DNA of 64,000 nucleotides from CAWAHD01 sp963781785 (GTDB lineage: Bacteria > Planctomycetota > Planctomycetia > Isosphaerales > Isosphaeraceae): the NCBI GenBank assembly GCA_963781785.1, contig CAWAHD010000002.1:186001-250000 (forward strand), read 5' to 3'. The notes beneath the pieces were generated by a model, which did not search any database, was not told the DNA's origin, and was given only the letters and a program-made list of their open reading frames with translations. The translations under genes and the position numbers were made by a program. Of this stretch, positions 32,265-41,836 are shown piece after piece (the first letter of the stretch is position 1; each line of letters begins with the position of its first letter).

Positions 32265-32763
32265 CTCCCGGATCGCAACCAGGAATCTTCTGTTCAAGTG
32301 CCATCCAGTGCCATTTAGTGCCACACCCCGAGCTCATCGCCACGCGACGAAAGCCCATACCTACCTGGAGTCCAGTGGCAGAAAGACCTCGCGAAAACCT
32401 GCCACCCCGTGCCACTTTTCTGCCACTTCCAGAACGCCGCGCGTGCCGATCGTTGCTCGCCGCATGTCAATTGAATGCTTTGGGATCGGTCGAGGCTATG
32501 ATCTGGCCAGGGAGTCAGAATCGCGAGTGCGCATCGGAGCCGGCAATATGCCATCCTTCAGGCTCGCCGAGTGGGTCTCGATTGGGGGTAGCTGGAGGGT
32601 GACGTGTTTGGGAGACCCAGCGATTGATTGGGAGTCATCTTTCAGGTATTCCGAAGTGTGGTCTGATTCGGTCGAATGGCCGGCAAGCTGAATGATCCTC
32701 TTGGATCTCAGGACGATCGCAGCGACATAAGCAAACACAAGTACCTCCTCAGAAAGCGATACG

Positions 32764-33189
32764 GTGACAGATTACCTGCGCGAGATCGGCAATACCGGTC
32801 GCCGATTGGCGATCTGCGGCCTCGGACTCACGGCCGCGACCTCGGCTGCTGTGAACCTCGCCGTGGTCATCCAGTCGATCGACCCGCGGGCGCGAGCTGA
32901 AGTTCCCGGCCCATTGATCGGAACGGGTCTCATATTCGGGGGCCTCATGCTGGCCTCGGTGTGGATGCTCCTGCGGATGTTGCGGAAAGGCCAATCATCG
33001 AACACGATCACGATGATGCCTGTTTGGTTCATCCAGGTATTCGGATTACTCTTCGCGGCGGGGATTGCGTTCGCAGCGTGGAAGGGCGGCCACAAGCCAT
33101 TCATGGCCGAGGCGTTTCTCGTGGCGCTGAATATGCTGTTTCTTCCCAGGCTGCTGCGCAGGAAGTTGTCGGAAGAGGCCGCGAACTGA
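32764..33189 (+). CDS. small membrane protein, hypothetical
   Basis: 141 residues with a GTG start. Four hydrophobic helices at about 15-37, 50-70, 85-105 and 112-128, and a charged C-terminus (RLLRRKLSEEAAN). No family recognised. The ribosome binding site is weak. It is convergent with the ABC permease gene, 64 bases away. Confidence 0.6.
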   Translation: MTDYLREIGNTGRRLAICGLGLTAATSAAVNLAVVIQSIDPRARAEVPGPLIGTGLIFGGLMLASVWMLLRMLRKGQSSNTITMMPVWFIQVFGLLFAAGIAFAAWKGGHKPFMAEAFLVALNMLFLPRLLRRKLSEEAAN

Positions 33190-33253
33190 ACGATCCGTGT
33201 TCGGCGATCTCACTCGGACCATGCGGTGCGATCGGGCTTCCCGTGGAGGGTGA

Positions 33254-34963
33254 TCAAACCTGGGCGGCTCGCCCCATGCAACGATCGAATGTTCGCAACG
33301 TCGCGAACACCAGGGTATAGGCGATTGCAGAGTAGACGCCGATCCAGAACAAGGGCCAGAACGGGCTCCGCGCCGAGTGATCGAACGCGCCGAGCGACAC
33401 CGTGGACGCCCACTCGGTCGTCGCGTAGATGCCGGCGAATGGGCTGGCCAGGGAGAGCCCGTCCAGTGCCTCCCGCCATTCCCAAGCGTTCATACGGAAT
33501 GTCGGTAGGAAGGGAAGAACCTGCAACACCAGGGGCCAGCCCGCGGCGATCAGGACGTAGCTCATCACGCTGATGGCGATCACGCGGCCGAGCCGGGAGA
33601 CCCACGTTGCCAGCGCCAGTCCAATGCTTGTGATGGCCGCTGCGTACGCCAGTATCAGTCCAATCATCAAGATCAGGCCAACGCCGCCGTCGCTCACCAT
33701 GGCCGCACCGGCGGCGACCCAGATCGGCAGGATCGCCAGGCGAGGAACCATCGCAAAGGTGCCCCACCATTTCCCCCAAACGATCTCCCGCGCCGAGAGT
33801 GGCGTGGTCATGATCACCTCGAGGCTGCCGCGGTCCCGCTCTTCGGCCAACGAAGTCGCCGCCGATACGCTCAGGAGCAAGAGACCGATTCCGACCTGCC
33901 AGGCGTTCACGTGCGCTGCCACAACATGCATACGCCGATAGACCGAATCGCCCCCCGACAAATAATATCCGCCGAGGACGTAAAGACTGGCCAGGGTCGA
34001 GACCACAGCGTACGCCGTCCAGAACCGCCCGGTCCAGCGTGAAGGCCGCTTGCGATGCCACTCGCGCCAGAGGATGGCATTGCCGTCAAGCGAGGGACCC
34101 GGTAGGTAGTCCACCAGCCGCGCCGGTGCGTCGGGTCGTTTTTGCTTCACCGGCCGGCTCACCTGGGCCAGGACCGATGGCCGCAGCCGACGGATCGCAA
34201 GGGCGGCGAGCCCCGCGGCGACCAGCACCGCGGCGCAGAAGAACACGACCTGCTCACGCAGCCCCAGAGGCCACGTCGGTGAGTAGAGGTCGGGCGCGAA
34301 GGCGGCGAGGATCGGGCTGGATAGGCATAAGGTCACGGCGCCGATCGTGCCCGGAGGCCCCGGCATGAACAGGGCGATCACCACAGGAACGGCTGCCAGC
34401 CAGAGGCCCACCACCGCGTAGGCCAAGAGCAGTGCCTGGTGCGGCTTGCGGGCCCAGACCGAGGCCAGTAATGCGAGGCTGCAACAGACGACCGCCGTGC
34501 CCGCCGTGACCAGCTCTGCCCCCAGCGCCACTGCCAGATCGATCCCGCCCAGGAAGCTGACAAGTGCCAGCACCGGCAGGCCGCAGGCCATCAACGACAG
34601 GACCGGAGCCAGCCGCGCCCCCAGCTTGCCCAGGACGATCTCACGATCGGTCAAGTCGGTGACGAAGGCATGGAGCAGGGTCCCTCGCGCCTTGTCCACG
34701 CAGACGGCTCCAGCGGTCGCCGCGGGGGCGGCCAGGATCACCACCGCCAACTGAACGGCGATCAGGGTTCGGAAGAACACCCCCACGATCATGGCTGCTT
34801 CCGCCAGGCTGTAAATCTTCCGGTCCGATGGGCCCCAGGTCAGCGTCAGGCCCAGGAGCAACAACCCGACGTAGACGCAGCGCAGCGCATACATCTGCCA
34901 GCGCCGCACCGCCACCAGGCTCTCGAACGCGAAGACCGGCCCTGGATCCCAGCGCATCCTCAT
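33254..34963 (-). CDS. ABC-2 type transporter permease
   Basis: 569 residues with about twelve membrane helices in two groups. The N-terminal half carries the motif DREIVLGKLGARL after helix 2, and the second half carries the matching AREIVWGKWWGTF preceded by ERDRGSLEVIMTTPLS. Both are the cytoplasmic coupling segments seen in ABC-2/NatB-like permeases, so this is an internally duplicated permease. No ATP-binding partner is in the window. ATG 34963 has GGAGGG 11 bases upstream; the earlier open frame is unlikely. Confidence 0.82.
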   Translation of the reverse strand: MRMRWDPGPVFAFESLVAVRRWQMYALRCVYVGLLLLGLTLTWGPSDRKIYSLAEAAMIVGVFFRTLIAVQLAVVILAAPAATAGAVCVDKARGTLLHAFVTDLTDREIVLGKLGARLAPVLSLMACGLPVLALVSFLGGIDLAVALGAELVTAGTAVVCCSLALLASVWARKPHQALLLAYAVVGLWLAAVPVVIALFMPGPPGTIGAVTLCLSSPILAAFAPDLYSPTWPLGLREQVVFFCAAVLVAAGLAALAIRRLRPSVLAQVSRPVKQKRPDAPARLVDYLPGPSLDGNAILWREWHRKRPSRWTGRFWTAYAVVSTLASLYVLGGYYLSGGDSVYRRMHVVAAHVNAWQVGIGLLLLSVSAATSLAEERDRGSLEVIMTTPLSAREIVWGKWWGTFAMVPRLAILPIWVAAGAAMVSDGGVGLILMIGLILAYAAAITSIGLALATWVSRLGRVIAISVMSYVLIAAGWPLVLQVLPFLPTFRMNAWEWREALDGLSLASPFAGIYATTEWASTVSLGAFDHSARSPFWPLFWIGVYSAIAYTLVFATLRTFDRCMGRAAQV

Positions 34964-35176
34964 CGCAAAAATCACCCTCCGGCTGCCGTTGGCGTATTCT
35001 CTGCCAATTATCTGCGACCACGGCGGCATTGTCTATGACACGTGTCATTCGGTCGCTGAGGGAAACCTCTCGGTGGAGGCTTGACGCAGGGATCTCTTCT
35101 CCATGACAATTGTCGCAGAAGTGGGACCGGAGCCGCGCCAGCCCACATAGATCGGATCGAGAACCTGGAGGATTGC

Positions 35177-36559
35177 ATGGCCATCAAACGCTTCGCTCTT
35201 GGATTCGTGATCGCGTCGTGCCTGATGGTCGCCGCGACGACGGCCGATGATGGGGCCAACCGAGCGCCGCACTATGGGCTGTCGCCGGGGCGCGAATTCG
35301 CGTTCCACAACGAAGCTCGTTCCGAGGGCCGGAAAGACGGGTCGGTGTACGTCGTTGACTGGAAAGTCTGGGCGATCGGCCGCGACGCCGACGGCGCCTG
35401 GCGTCTGGTGATTCGCTGCGACCTGAAGACGAAGCGGAGTACCGCCTCGAATCAGCCTGACGAAGGCCGGGTGGACACGCTCGTCTGGCGTTGCCGCATG
35501 TTCGAGGACGGCCGCATGGTCGGGGCGACGACCATGGGTACCGTCCGTGATCCGTTTCGCTTGTTCCCGCGGCTCCCGGCCAACCCCAGCGAGCGGGATC
35601 GCGGATGGGAGAGCATCGGAGCTGAGAAAGCAGGGGTCAGGCTCCATCACAGCCTGACTCCGGCCAGCAAATCCGACGGCGAATGCCTCTCGATCACAAC
35701 TCGGGCAGAGGGACCTCAGGACAAGGTGTACGTGCTGACCCATGAATACTGCGCGACGTTCGACGGCCGTCGTGGGGTGGTAACCCGAGTTGAAACCAAG
35801 GACATCAGCGGTTACCCGAGTTCGGCGACGACCCGGGGTACCATCGAGTTGACGGGCATCGAGAATCGCGGCGAGGCATGGGCCGCGACTTTCGGTAACG
35901 AAGCGGATCGCTACTTTGACGCGATCGATGCTTATGAGGCCTCGACCCATCGGGCGCTCCGAGATGCCCCTCGCTCCAGCGAGATTCTGAACCAGGCCAA
36001 AGCCCAGCTCAACGCGGCGCGAGCGGGCCTCAGCACACCGGTCTTTCGAGACGGGATTGACCAGAAGCTCGCTCTGCATGACCGACTCGCGAAAGACTTC
36101 GCAGAGCAGGCGAGGGATCACGCCGCCCGCTTGGGGAAGGCCGCCGCGGAGTGGGAGGCCAAAGACATCGAAGGAAAGCCCCATCGATTGGCGGACTACC
36201 GGGGCAAGGTGGTCGTGATGGACTTCTGGTACCGAGGCTGCGGCTGGTGCATGTACGCGATGCCCCAAGTCGTCAGGCTCGCGGAGACCTTCCGCGACCG
36301 TGGCGTCGTAGTGCTGGGCATGAGCATCGACAAAGACGACAAGGATGCCCGCGTCGTGATCGATGCAATGCGGATCACGTACCCGACGATCAAAGCCAGC
36401 GGAATCCCCGAGAAATTTGGAGTCGACGGTTATCCCACCTTGATCGTGATCGATCAAGACGGCAAGGTCCGGGAGATTCACGTCGGCTATTCGCCCCGGC
36501 TTTTCGAGGACCTGTCGGCTTTGATCCGCGGCTTGCTGGCCGAGAAACCAGCCAAGTAA
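35177..36559 (+). CDS. exported thioredoxin-domain (TlpA-like) protein
   Basis: 460 residues with a signal peptide (1-25). Residues 26-310 form an uncharacterised beta-rich region plus a helical linker. Residues 318-455 form a thioredoxin fold: DFWYRGCGWCMYAMP holds the CxxC redox site (CGWC), with DGYPTLIVID as the cis-Pro region. A periplasmic thiol-disulfide role, such as cytochrome c or envelope protein maturation, is likely. GGAGG five bases before the ATG decides the start. Confidence 0.85.
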   Translation: MAIKRFALGFVIASCLMVAATTADDGANRAPHYGLSPGREFAFHNEARSEGRKDGSVYVVDWKVWAIGRDADGAWRLVIRCDLKTKRSTASNQPDEGRVDTLVWRCRMFEDGRMVGATTMGTVRDPFRLFPRLPANPSERDRGWESIGAEKAGVRLHHSLTPASKSDGECLSITTRAEGPQDKVYVLTHEYCATFDGRRGVVTRVETKDISGYPSSATTRGTIELTGIENRGEAWAATFGNEADRYFDAIDAYEASTHRALRDAPRSSEILNQAKAQLNAARAGLSTPVFRDGIDQKLALHDRLAKDFAEQARDHAARLGKAAAEWEAKDIEGKPHRLADYRGKVVVMDFWYRGCGWCMYAMPQVVRLAETFRDRGVVVLGMSIDKDDKDARVVIDAMRITYPTIKASGIPEKFGVDGYPTLIVIDQDGKVREIHVGYSPRLFEDLSALIRGLLAEKPAK

Positions 36560-36825
36560 CGCCTGTGGCGCCGTTCGCGGAAGGCGCACAGCGGGGGCGG
36601 GAAGTGCCGCCGCCAGAAAAAATCCGAAAAACGGCGTTCGGTTTCGGGGTGTTCGAGTTCCTTCCTGGGTAGAGCGAGCCGCTACGTTGCGCGGGGCAGG
36701 GGAGTGTCTGGATCTTTGCGTACGTGGTCCCACCATGTTCCCGGGCAATTTCGAAACGCCGCCAAGTGGCGTGCGCGGCATTCGCGGCTTTCCATCAGCA
36801 GCATTTACACCCTGGGAGTAACCGC

Positions 36826-37407
36826 ATGTTCCGCAAGACTTTAGCAGCCGGTCTGACCTTTTGCGCCCTGACCCTGATTCTGACGCCGACGCCGGTAGAA
36901 GCGCAGGTCACGCCCTTCAAAATCATCGGCGCGGGAGTTGGACCGATGGGACTTCCGCTACCGGGCGAGCCCGGACGACCTCACTGGGCGATTGGCGATG
37001 CCTCTGATCTCGGTTTTTACTTCGGCTTGGGGCAGGTCGAGACGGACACGGCGATCCCTTCTCCCGACGGGACCATCTCCGGTGAGTTTGGAAGTTCGGT
37101 GCCTTTTGTGTTTACCGGTGCTCATGGGGACACGCTGGCCTGCTATTACGGCCGGACGGAGTTCGGTGCGGCGGAGCCAGGGACGTTCGAACTGGTCCCG
37201 GTGCCTCAACTGGGTGCCGGCTGGTATGTTGCGCATTTCATCGCCGAATTTGTCCCGTACGATCCGGAATGCACCGGGAGATTCAAGGGAGTCACGGGCG
37301 GCTGGATCATGTACGCAACGACCGCACCGTTTCTGCTCGGCTCGTCTGATCCCGTTTATTACACGTGGGAGGGAGAAGGGTCGCTGACGTTCGCTAAAGG
37401 GCACTGA
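36826..37407 (+). CDS. exported hypothetical protein of a planctomycete family
   Basis: 193 residues with a signal peptide (1-26, ending VEAQ). The mature part is beta-rich: GPMGLPLPGEPGRPHW, GEFGSSVPFVFTGAHGD, ACYYGRTEFGA, a GRFKGVTGGWIMYA segment and YTWEGEGSLTF at the end. I recognise a recurring planctomycete secreted family but no function. GGGAG seven bases before the ATG. Its stop overlaps the convergent VWA gene by 14 bases. Confidence 0.75.
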   Translation: MFRKTLAAGLTFCALTLILTPTPVEAQVTPFKIIGAGVGPMGLPLPGEPGRPHWAIGDASDLGFYFGLGQVETDTAIPSPDGTISGEFGSSVPFVFTGAHGDTLACYYGRTEFGAAEPGTFELVPVPQLGAGWYVAHFIAEFVPYDPECTGRFKGVTGGWIMYATTAPFLLGSSDPVYYTWEGEGSLTFAKGH

Positions 37408-39889
37408 GCGGACCGAGTCGCTTGGAACGGGAAAACAGCCGATCGAGGGTCGCGCCGGCCACATCGTCGTTTCCCTGATTGTCGATGATCAGGGCGGTCC
37501 CGCTGGGACTGACCCAGGTGACTTGCTTGCCGAGCGCGAAGATCGGGCTCAGCTCCGGATGCTGCGCCAGGATCCGGAAGTACGCTTTGCCCAGAAACCG
37601 TACCCGCAAGATAGGGGTCGAGGGCTTGAAAGCCTGATCCACCCAGGCCTCACGGACCTTTCGGAATCGTCGCCCGGCGACGGTCCGCTGGGGCGATGAG
37701 GTCTCGGCCCTCACCCCCGTTTTCAGCTCTGCCAGGTGCTGAGCCAGGTCGATCGCCTCCTTGCCGCTGGACGCATGACCCACCGATGGCGTACTGGAAG
37801 CGCCGGAGATTGCCGGCGTATTCCTGGATTGGATTGCACCGGCAGACGCCCGCCCGGGCGTCAAGGCGACGCCGCGACGATTCCCTGGCTCCCGGCCGAC
37901 AACGCCACCGCCCATCGAGCCCATTCCCATGGCGCCCATGCCGCCGCCCATGCCGCCCAGACCGCCGCCCATGCCGCCCATCATTCCACCGAAGTCCATC
38001 CGGCGGCCACCCATACCCATACCGGCTATACCCATGCCGCCCATTCCGGCCATGCCGCCTCCACCGCCCCCGATACCGCCGCCGAAGAGCGGCATCGACG
38101 ACGCGTAAGTGCGCCGTCGTCGAGTGCTCGGTCGACGACTGCCGGAGCCCGTGGTCGAGGATGACTCCGGAACGACAAGGAGACTGGTGAACGGAGTGGC
38201 GATCGAATAGTCGCGGGCCAGTTGGATCAACTCGGTCTTGACCTCGGCCGACTCTCCGTTCAGCCGCATCTGGTCGAGGAGATAGCCGACCTTGCGCCTC
38301 GCCCAGATCGGGGCGATGAAGTTGAGCTCGGCCGCGATCTCGGGCAATTTCGTGTCGAACGACTCGGAGAAGCCGTGGTCTGCGGTGCGTCCCTTCAGCG
38401 TGATGGTGGCGGGTCCGTATCCTTGGTACCGGCCGACCACTTGGAGTTGCTCGCCATGGAACAGGTCGGGAATCCGGGGAGGGTACATCTCCACGAGACG
38501 CGGACCGCCGCTGATCTCGAGCTCGAGGTCGGTCCGCAGCGGTCGCTGGATCTTGGCCGAGAATGCAGACACCTTCACTTCCAGGTCCTCTGCCGGGCGG
38601 ACGTAAGTGCTGCACCCGCGCGTTCGTTCTGCCAGCAGGTCGAGCAGGTGGGCATCGACGTCGTCGCCGACGCCAAATGGATAGATGCGAATTCCGTGGC
38701 TGTCGCGCCGATCGATGGTCTCGAGGATCTTCGATGTCTCGGTCGGGCCGACCGTCGGCAAGCCGTCGGTCAAGAGCACGACCTGAAACGTCCGTCCGGA
38801 TCGCTTTTCCGTGCGGAGACCGAGCGCAGCCTCGAGCGCGGCGGAGATGTCGGTGCCCCCGGCCGCTTTGAGATCGTCGACCCAGGCGCGAGCCTCCTTC
38901 AGGTCCTTTTCGTCCGCTGCCGACAGGTCCTGCCGGAACAATGCCGGCGTGGTGGCAAACGCGACCAGCGCGAACCGGTCGTCGGGTCCGAGCGAAAGGA
39001 GAGTGTGACTCAAGGCCGCCTTGGCCTGCCGCAGCTTGTCGCCTTCCATGCTCGACGATACGTCGACCACGAGCACGAGGTCGCGCGGGACGGACCGGCC
39101 ACCGGGCGCTTCGCTCGGGCTGAGCATGAGCAGGAAGAACCCATTTTCGCCCGGCGATTCGCGCTGGGTCAGGAGCGAAAAGCCGATCCTCTCGGCCTTT
39201 GGAACGAAGAAGAGCTGGAAGTCCTTGTCGAGCTTGCAGGCATTTCGCTCGAAGCTCACGACCGCTTGTCGATCGCCTCGACGGTCGATCGCCACATCGT
39301 GGCTCGGGCTATAGATCGGGCCGAGCGGGTCGGGACTCTGAATCCGGACAACCATCGTGAAGTCCTGGGTCGTAGTGCGCACGGACTGGCCGGTCCGAAG
39401 GAGGTATTGGTATGAGATCATGCCTCCATCGAAAGGCAAGACCGAAGTGAACGTGATCTCAATCTTCTGATCGCCCCGGCGCCGAACGGGGTAGATCCGC
39501 ATCTTCCAGACGTCGCGCGCGAAGTATTCGAGCAGGCCCGGATCTTGGAGCCGGCGGACGATGTCCTCGTAGGTCTGGCGGGCTTTCGAAGCGTCGAACA
39601 CCTCGCCCCGGTACCGCTTGCCACCGACCCACATCGAGAAGTCTCGGACCGACGCCCCGGCCGGGAGTGGAAAGATATAATCGGCCTCCAGGTCACGGTC
39701 GGTGCTATTGTGGTACGACTGTTCAACTTTGGTCGTGGCGACCTGTCCCACGATCGTGACCTCGATGCGCTCGTATGTCAGGCGCAAGGGCGGCAGTCCG
39801 CGTTCCTTTGGGATGAGCAGCCCGTCGGCGCGCACCACGGTCGATCCCGCCAGCCCCAACAGGGCCAGCGCGAGAAGCTTGCCGCGCAT
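37394..39889 (-). CDS. VIT and VWA domain protein, exported
   Basis: 831 residues with a signal peptide (1-21). VIT (inter-alpha-trypsin inhibitor) domain at about 30-160 (ADYIFPLPAGASVRDFSM), then VWA at about 270-450 with a complete MIDAS (DVSSSMEGDK, TGLP-like LTDGLP). Residues 605-680 are almost only Gly and Met (GMGGMG-type repeats), and the C-terminal 100 residues are a small globular domain (FLGKAYFRILAQHPE). A metal-dependent adhesion or scaffold role in the envelope is inferred. It is divergent from the monooxygenase-like gene at 40345. Confidence 0.88.
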   Translation of the reverse strand: MRGKLLALALLGLAGSTVVRADGLLIPKERGLPPLRLTYERIEVTIVGQVATTKVEQSYHNSTDRDLEADYIFPLPAGASVRDFSMWVGGKRYRGEVFDASKARQTYEDIVRRLQDPGLLEYFARDVWKMRIYPVRRRGDQKIEITFTSVLPFDGGMISYQYLLRTGQSVRTTTQDFTMVVRIQSPDPLGPIYSPSHDVAIDRRGDRQAVVSFERNACKLDKDFQLFFVPKAERIGFSLLTQRESPGENGFFLLMLSPSEAPGGRSVPRDLVLVVDVSSSMEGDKLRQAKAALSHTLLSLGPDDRFALVAFATTPALFRQDLSAADEKDLKEARAWVDDLKAAGGTDISAALEAALGLRTEKRSGRTFQVVLLTDGLPTVGPTETSKILETIDRRDSHGIRIYPFGVGDDVDAHLLDLLAERTRGCSTYVRPAEDLEVKVSAFSAKIQRPLRTDLELEISGGPRLVEMYPPRIPDLFHGEQLQVVGRYQGYGPATITLKGRTADHGFSESFDTKLPEIAAELNFIAPIWARRKVGYLLDQMRLNGESAEVKTELIQLARDYSIATPFTSLLVVPESSSTTGSGSRRPSTRRRRTYASSMPLFGGGIGGGGGGMAGMGGMGIAGMGMGGRRMDFGGMMGGMGGGLGGMGGGMGAMGMGSMGGGVVGREPGNRRGVALTPGRASAGAIQSRNTPAISGASSTPSVGHASSGKEAIDLAQHLAELKTGVRAETSSPQRTVAGRRFRKVREAWVDQAFKPSTPILRVRFLGKAYFRILAQHPELSPIFALGKQVTWVSPSGTALIIDNQGNDDVAGATLDRLFSRSKRLGPLSAL

Positions 39890-40344
39890 GGATATGGACT
39901 CCAGGGAAAGGTAAGGCCGGTGCTGGTGAGAGTCGAGCCGATCCGTGTTCTTCTCTCCGGGAGATAGACGACCAGGGCCGCCGCGATATTCAGAGTATCG
40001 GAAGAACGAGTCATCGGCTGGGCCAGCTCGTCATTGAATCCCAAGATTCGGCGTTCAACGGTCGCCGTTCGCTCGCCCCTTGCGAACGCCGTGACAAATT
40101 GATATTATTGGGGCATAAACAACTTTTTAAGAAGACTCACTCGACCAACCCGCGACTGTCGCGATTCGCGACACCGCGGCTGGGGTTTTTTACGGGATCG
40201 TCGGGACTGAGCTGTAGAAACGAGATGACGCGAGGATTGCAGGGCCGACTGGACTACCGGTGATCGGCTGGCACCGGACGACGTCGATCGACACGCGATG
40301 CTCGCCCGACGGAGGGCCAGCCGCGTCTCGCGAGGAGCCGCACC
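39890..40344. other. divergent intergenic region with a palindrome
   Basis: 455 bases between divergent genes, no protein-like frame. An AT-rich patch (40090-40140) is the best place for promoters. It also holds the 17-bp palindrome described separately. Confidence 0.4.
40157..40173. promoter_or_regulatory. 17-bp palindrome, candidate operator
   Basis: TGTCGCGA and TCGCGACA are perfect 8-bp arms around one base, lying between two divergent genes just downstream of an AT-rich patch. The symmetry and position suit a dimeric regulator; no other copy is used to support this. Confidence 0.35.
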
Positions 40345-41802
40345 ATGACGAATGGGAACGAGGGGGTCGGCGCGGCGCGGGCGAGGCTAATGGGCGCGGG
40401 GATTGTCGCCTGCGTTTTCGGCATGATGGCCACGGCGCTTGGCCAGGATCCCGTACGGGGGCAGAAGACGCCTGCTGGGCAGGGTCCTGGGGCGGCAAGC
40501 AGGACAGCCAAGGGCGACCAGCCTGCGCGGGCGAAGACGGCGAGTCCGACGTACGCCAAGGATGTGGCCCCGATCCTGCAGTCGAAGTGCCAGAGCTGCC
40601 ATCGCCGGCACCAAGTTGGACCATTTGCTCTCGACACCTACGAGCAGGCGCGCCGACGTTCGCATGATATTGCTGCGGTCACTGGAGAGAGATCCATGCC
40701 CCCCTGGAAGCCGACCCGGGGAGTGGGTCCCAAGCTCAAACACGACCAGTCATTGAGCCGCGCGGAGATCGACATTCTCGCGGCCTGGGCCGAGTCGGGC
40801 GCACCGCTTGGCGACCCCAAGGACCTGCCGCCCCCGCGCACGTTCGCCGAGGGTTGGAAGCTCGGGCCGCCCGACCTGATTCTCGAGGCGGGCGAGGACT
40901 TCCCTGTGCCCGCTACGGGCCCGGACGTCTACCGTTGCTTCGTCCTGCCGACCAACCTGGCCCGGGACACTTACGTGGAAGCGGTCGACTTCGCTCCGAC
41001 CAATCGCGGCGCCGTGCACCATCTCATCGCTTACATCGACACGACCGGCCACGGCCGCGAGCTCGATCTGGGCGACGCGGGTCCCGGCTACTTCGCGGCC
41101 TCCGGGGTCGGGGTCCCCGCCGACGAGCTCAGTTTCTGGACCGCCGGCAGCCAGCCCCACCGCTTGCCCGATGGGGTCGGCATCCGCATTCCGGCGCAGG
41201 CCGACATCGTTGTCCAGGTGCACTACCACCCGAGCGGCAAGCCCGGCAACGACCGGATACGAGTCGGCCTGTACCTCACGCGCAAGCCGATCAAACAGGC
41301 TCTGCACTGGAATAACGCGTCAAACTACACGTTCCGACTGCCGCCCGGCAACGACAATTTCGAGGTCAAGGCGAGCTGGATGATCCCGGTCGACGTTGAG
41401 GTGATGGCCGTCTCCCCGCACATGCACCAGCTCGGCCGTGACATGCATATGTCAGTCCGCTTGCCCAACGGCCGAATTCAGAACCTGATCGAGATCGCCG
41501 ACTGGGATCCGTCCTGGCAGAGCGCCTACTACTTCCAGCAGCCGATCACGTTGCCTGCCGGTTCCATCGTCAATGTCGTCGCGCACTTCGACAACTCCGC
41601 CCACTCACGAAACCCGAACCGGCCGCCCAAGGCGGTGGTTTTCGGGCCCAACTTCGACGACGAGATGTGCGTGGGTTACATCGCCATGGTGAAAAAGGGG
41701 CAAGACCTGACCGTGCGCGGGGCTCGTGATGAACTTTACGAGATCTTCTCGAAACAGCGCGAACGGCTGCTCCGCAATCAACGGGCCAGGAAGCCTCACT
41801 GA
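40345..41802 (+). CDS. exported cytochrome c / copper type II monooxygenase-like protein
   Basis: 485 residues with a signal peptide (1-33). Haem-binding CQSCH near residue 78, with MPPWKP as likely axial Met region. The second part resembles copper type II ascorbate-dependent monooxygenases (PHM-like): VHHLIAYID, the HYHP motif near 291, and SPHMHQLGRDM near 365, which supply His and Met copper ligands. It may couple electron transfer from haem to copper in an extracellular oxidation; the substrate is unknown. GAGGAG seven bases upstream of the ATG. The CDS ends 35 bases from the convergent M28 gene. Confidence 0.8.
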   Translation: MTNGNEGVGAARARLMGAGIVACVFGMMATALGQDPVRGQKTPAGQGPGAASRTAKGDQPARAKTASPTYAKDVAPILQSKCQSCHRRHQVGPFALDTYEQARRRSHDIAAVTGERSMPPWKPTRGVGPKLKHDQSLSRAEIDILAAWAESGAPLGDPKDLPPPRTFAEGWKLGPPDLILEAGEDFPVPATGPDVYRCFVLPTNLARDTYVEAVDFAPTNRGAVHHLIAYIDTTGHGRELDLGDAGPGYFAASGVGVPADELSFWTAGSQPHRLPDGVGIRIPAQADIVVQVHYHPSGKPGNDRIRVGLYLTRKPIKQALHWNNASNYTFRLPPGNDNFEVKASWMIPVDVEVMAVSPHMHQLGRDMHMSVRLPNGRIQNLIEIADWDPSWQSAYYFQQPITLPAGSIVNVVAHFDNSAHSRNPNRPPKAVVFGPNFDDEMCVGYIAMVKKGQDLTVRGARDELYEIFSKQRERLLRNQRARKPH

Positions 41803-41836
41803 CCCAACGGAAGCCCGGCCGACTGACTGGTCACGA

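Larger units (their letters stand above)
31687..32763. other. gene-free stretch with hairpin and repeat
   Basis: About 1.1 kb with no credible gene. It contains a GGATGAAAGATGAA word near 31713 like the ends of the MITE-like element, a long C/G-rich hairpin (31932-31970), the second copy of the 65-bp dispersed repeat (32192-32264), and a run of AGTGCCA(T) words (about 32296-32325) that recurs inverted near 32370-32430. Confidence 0.5.

Noticed and set aside
35045..36781. 578-codon minus-strand open frame opposite the thioredoxin-domain gene
   Set aside because: The plus strand has signal peptide, ribosome binding site and CxxC thioredoxin motif; the antisense frame has none.
38222..39415. 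397-codon plus-strand open frame opposite the VWA gene
   Set aside because: Antisense frame with no motif; the opposite strand has clear VIT and VWA domains.
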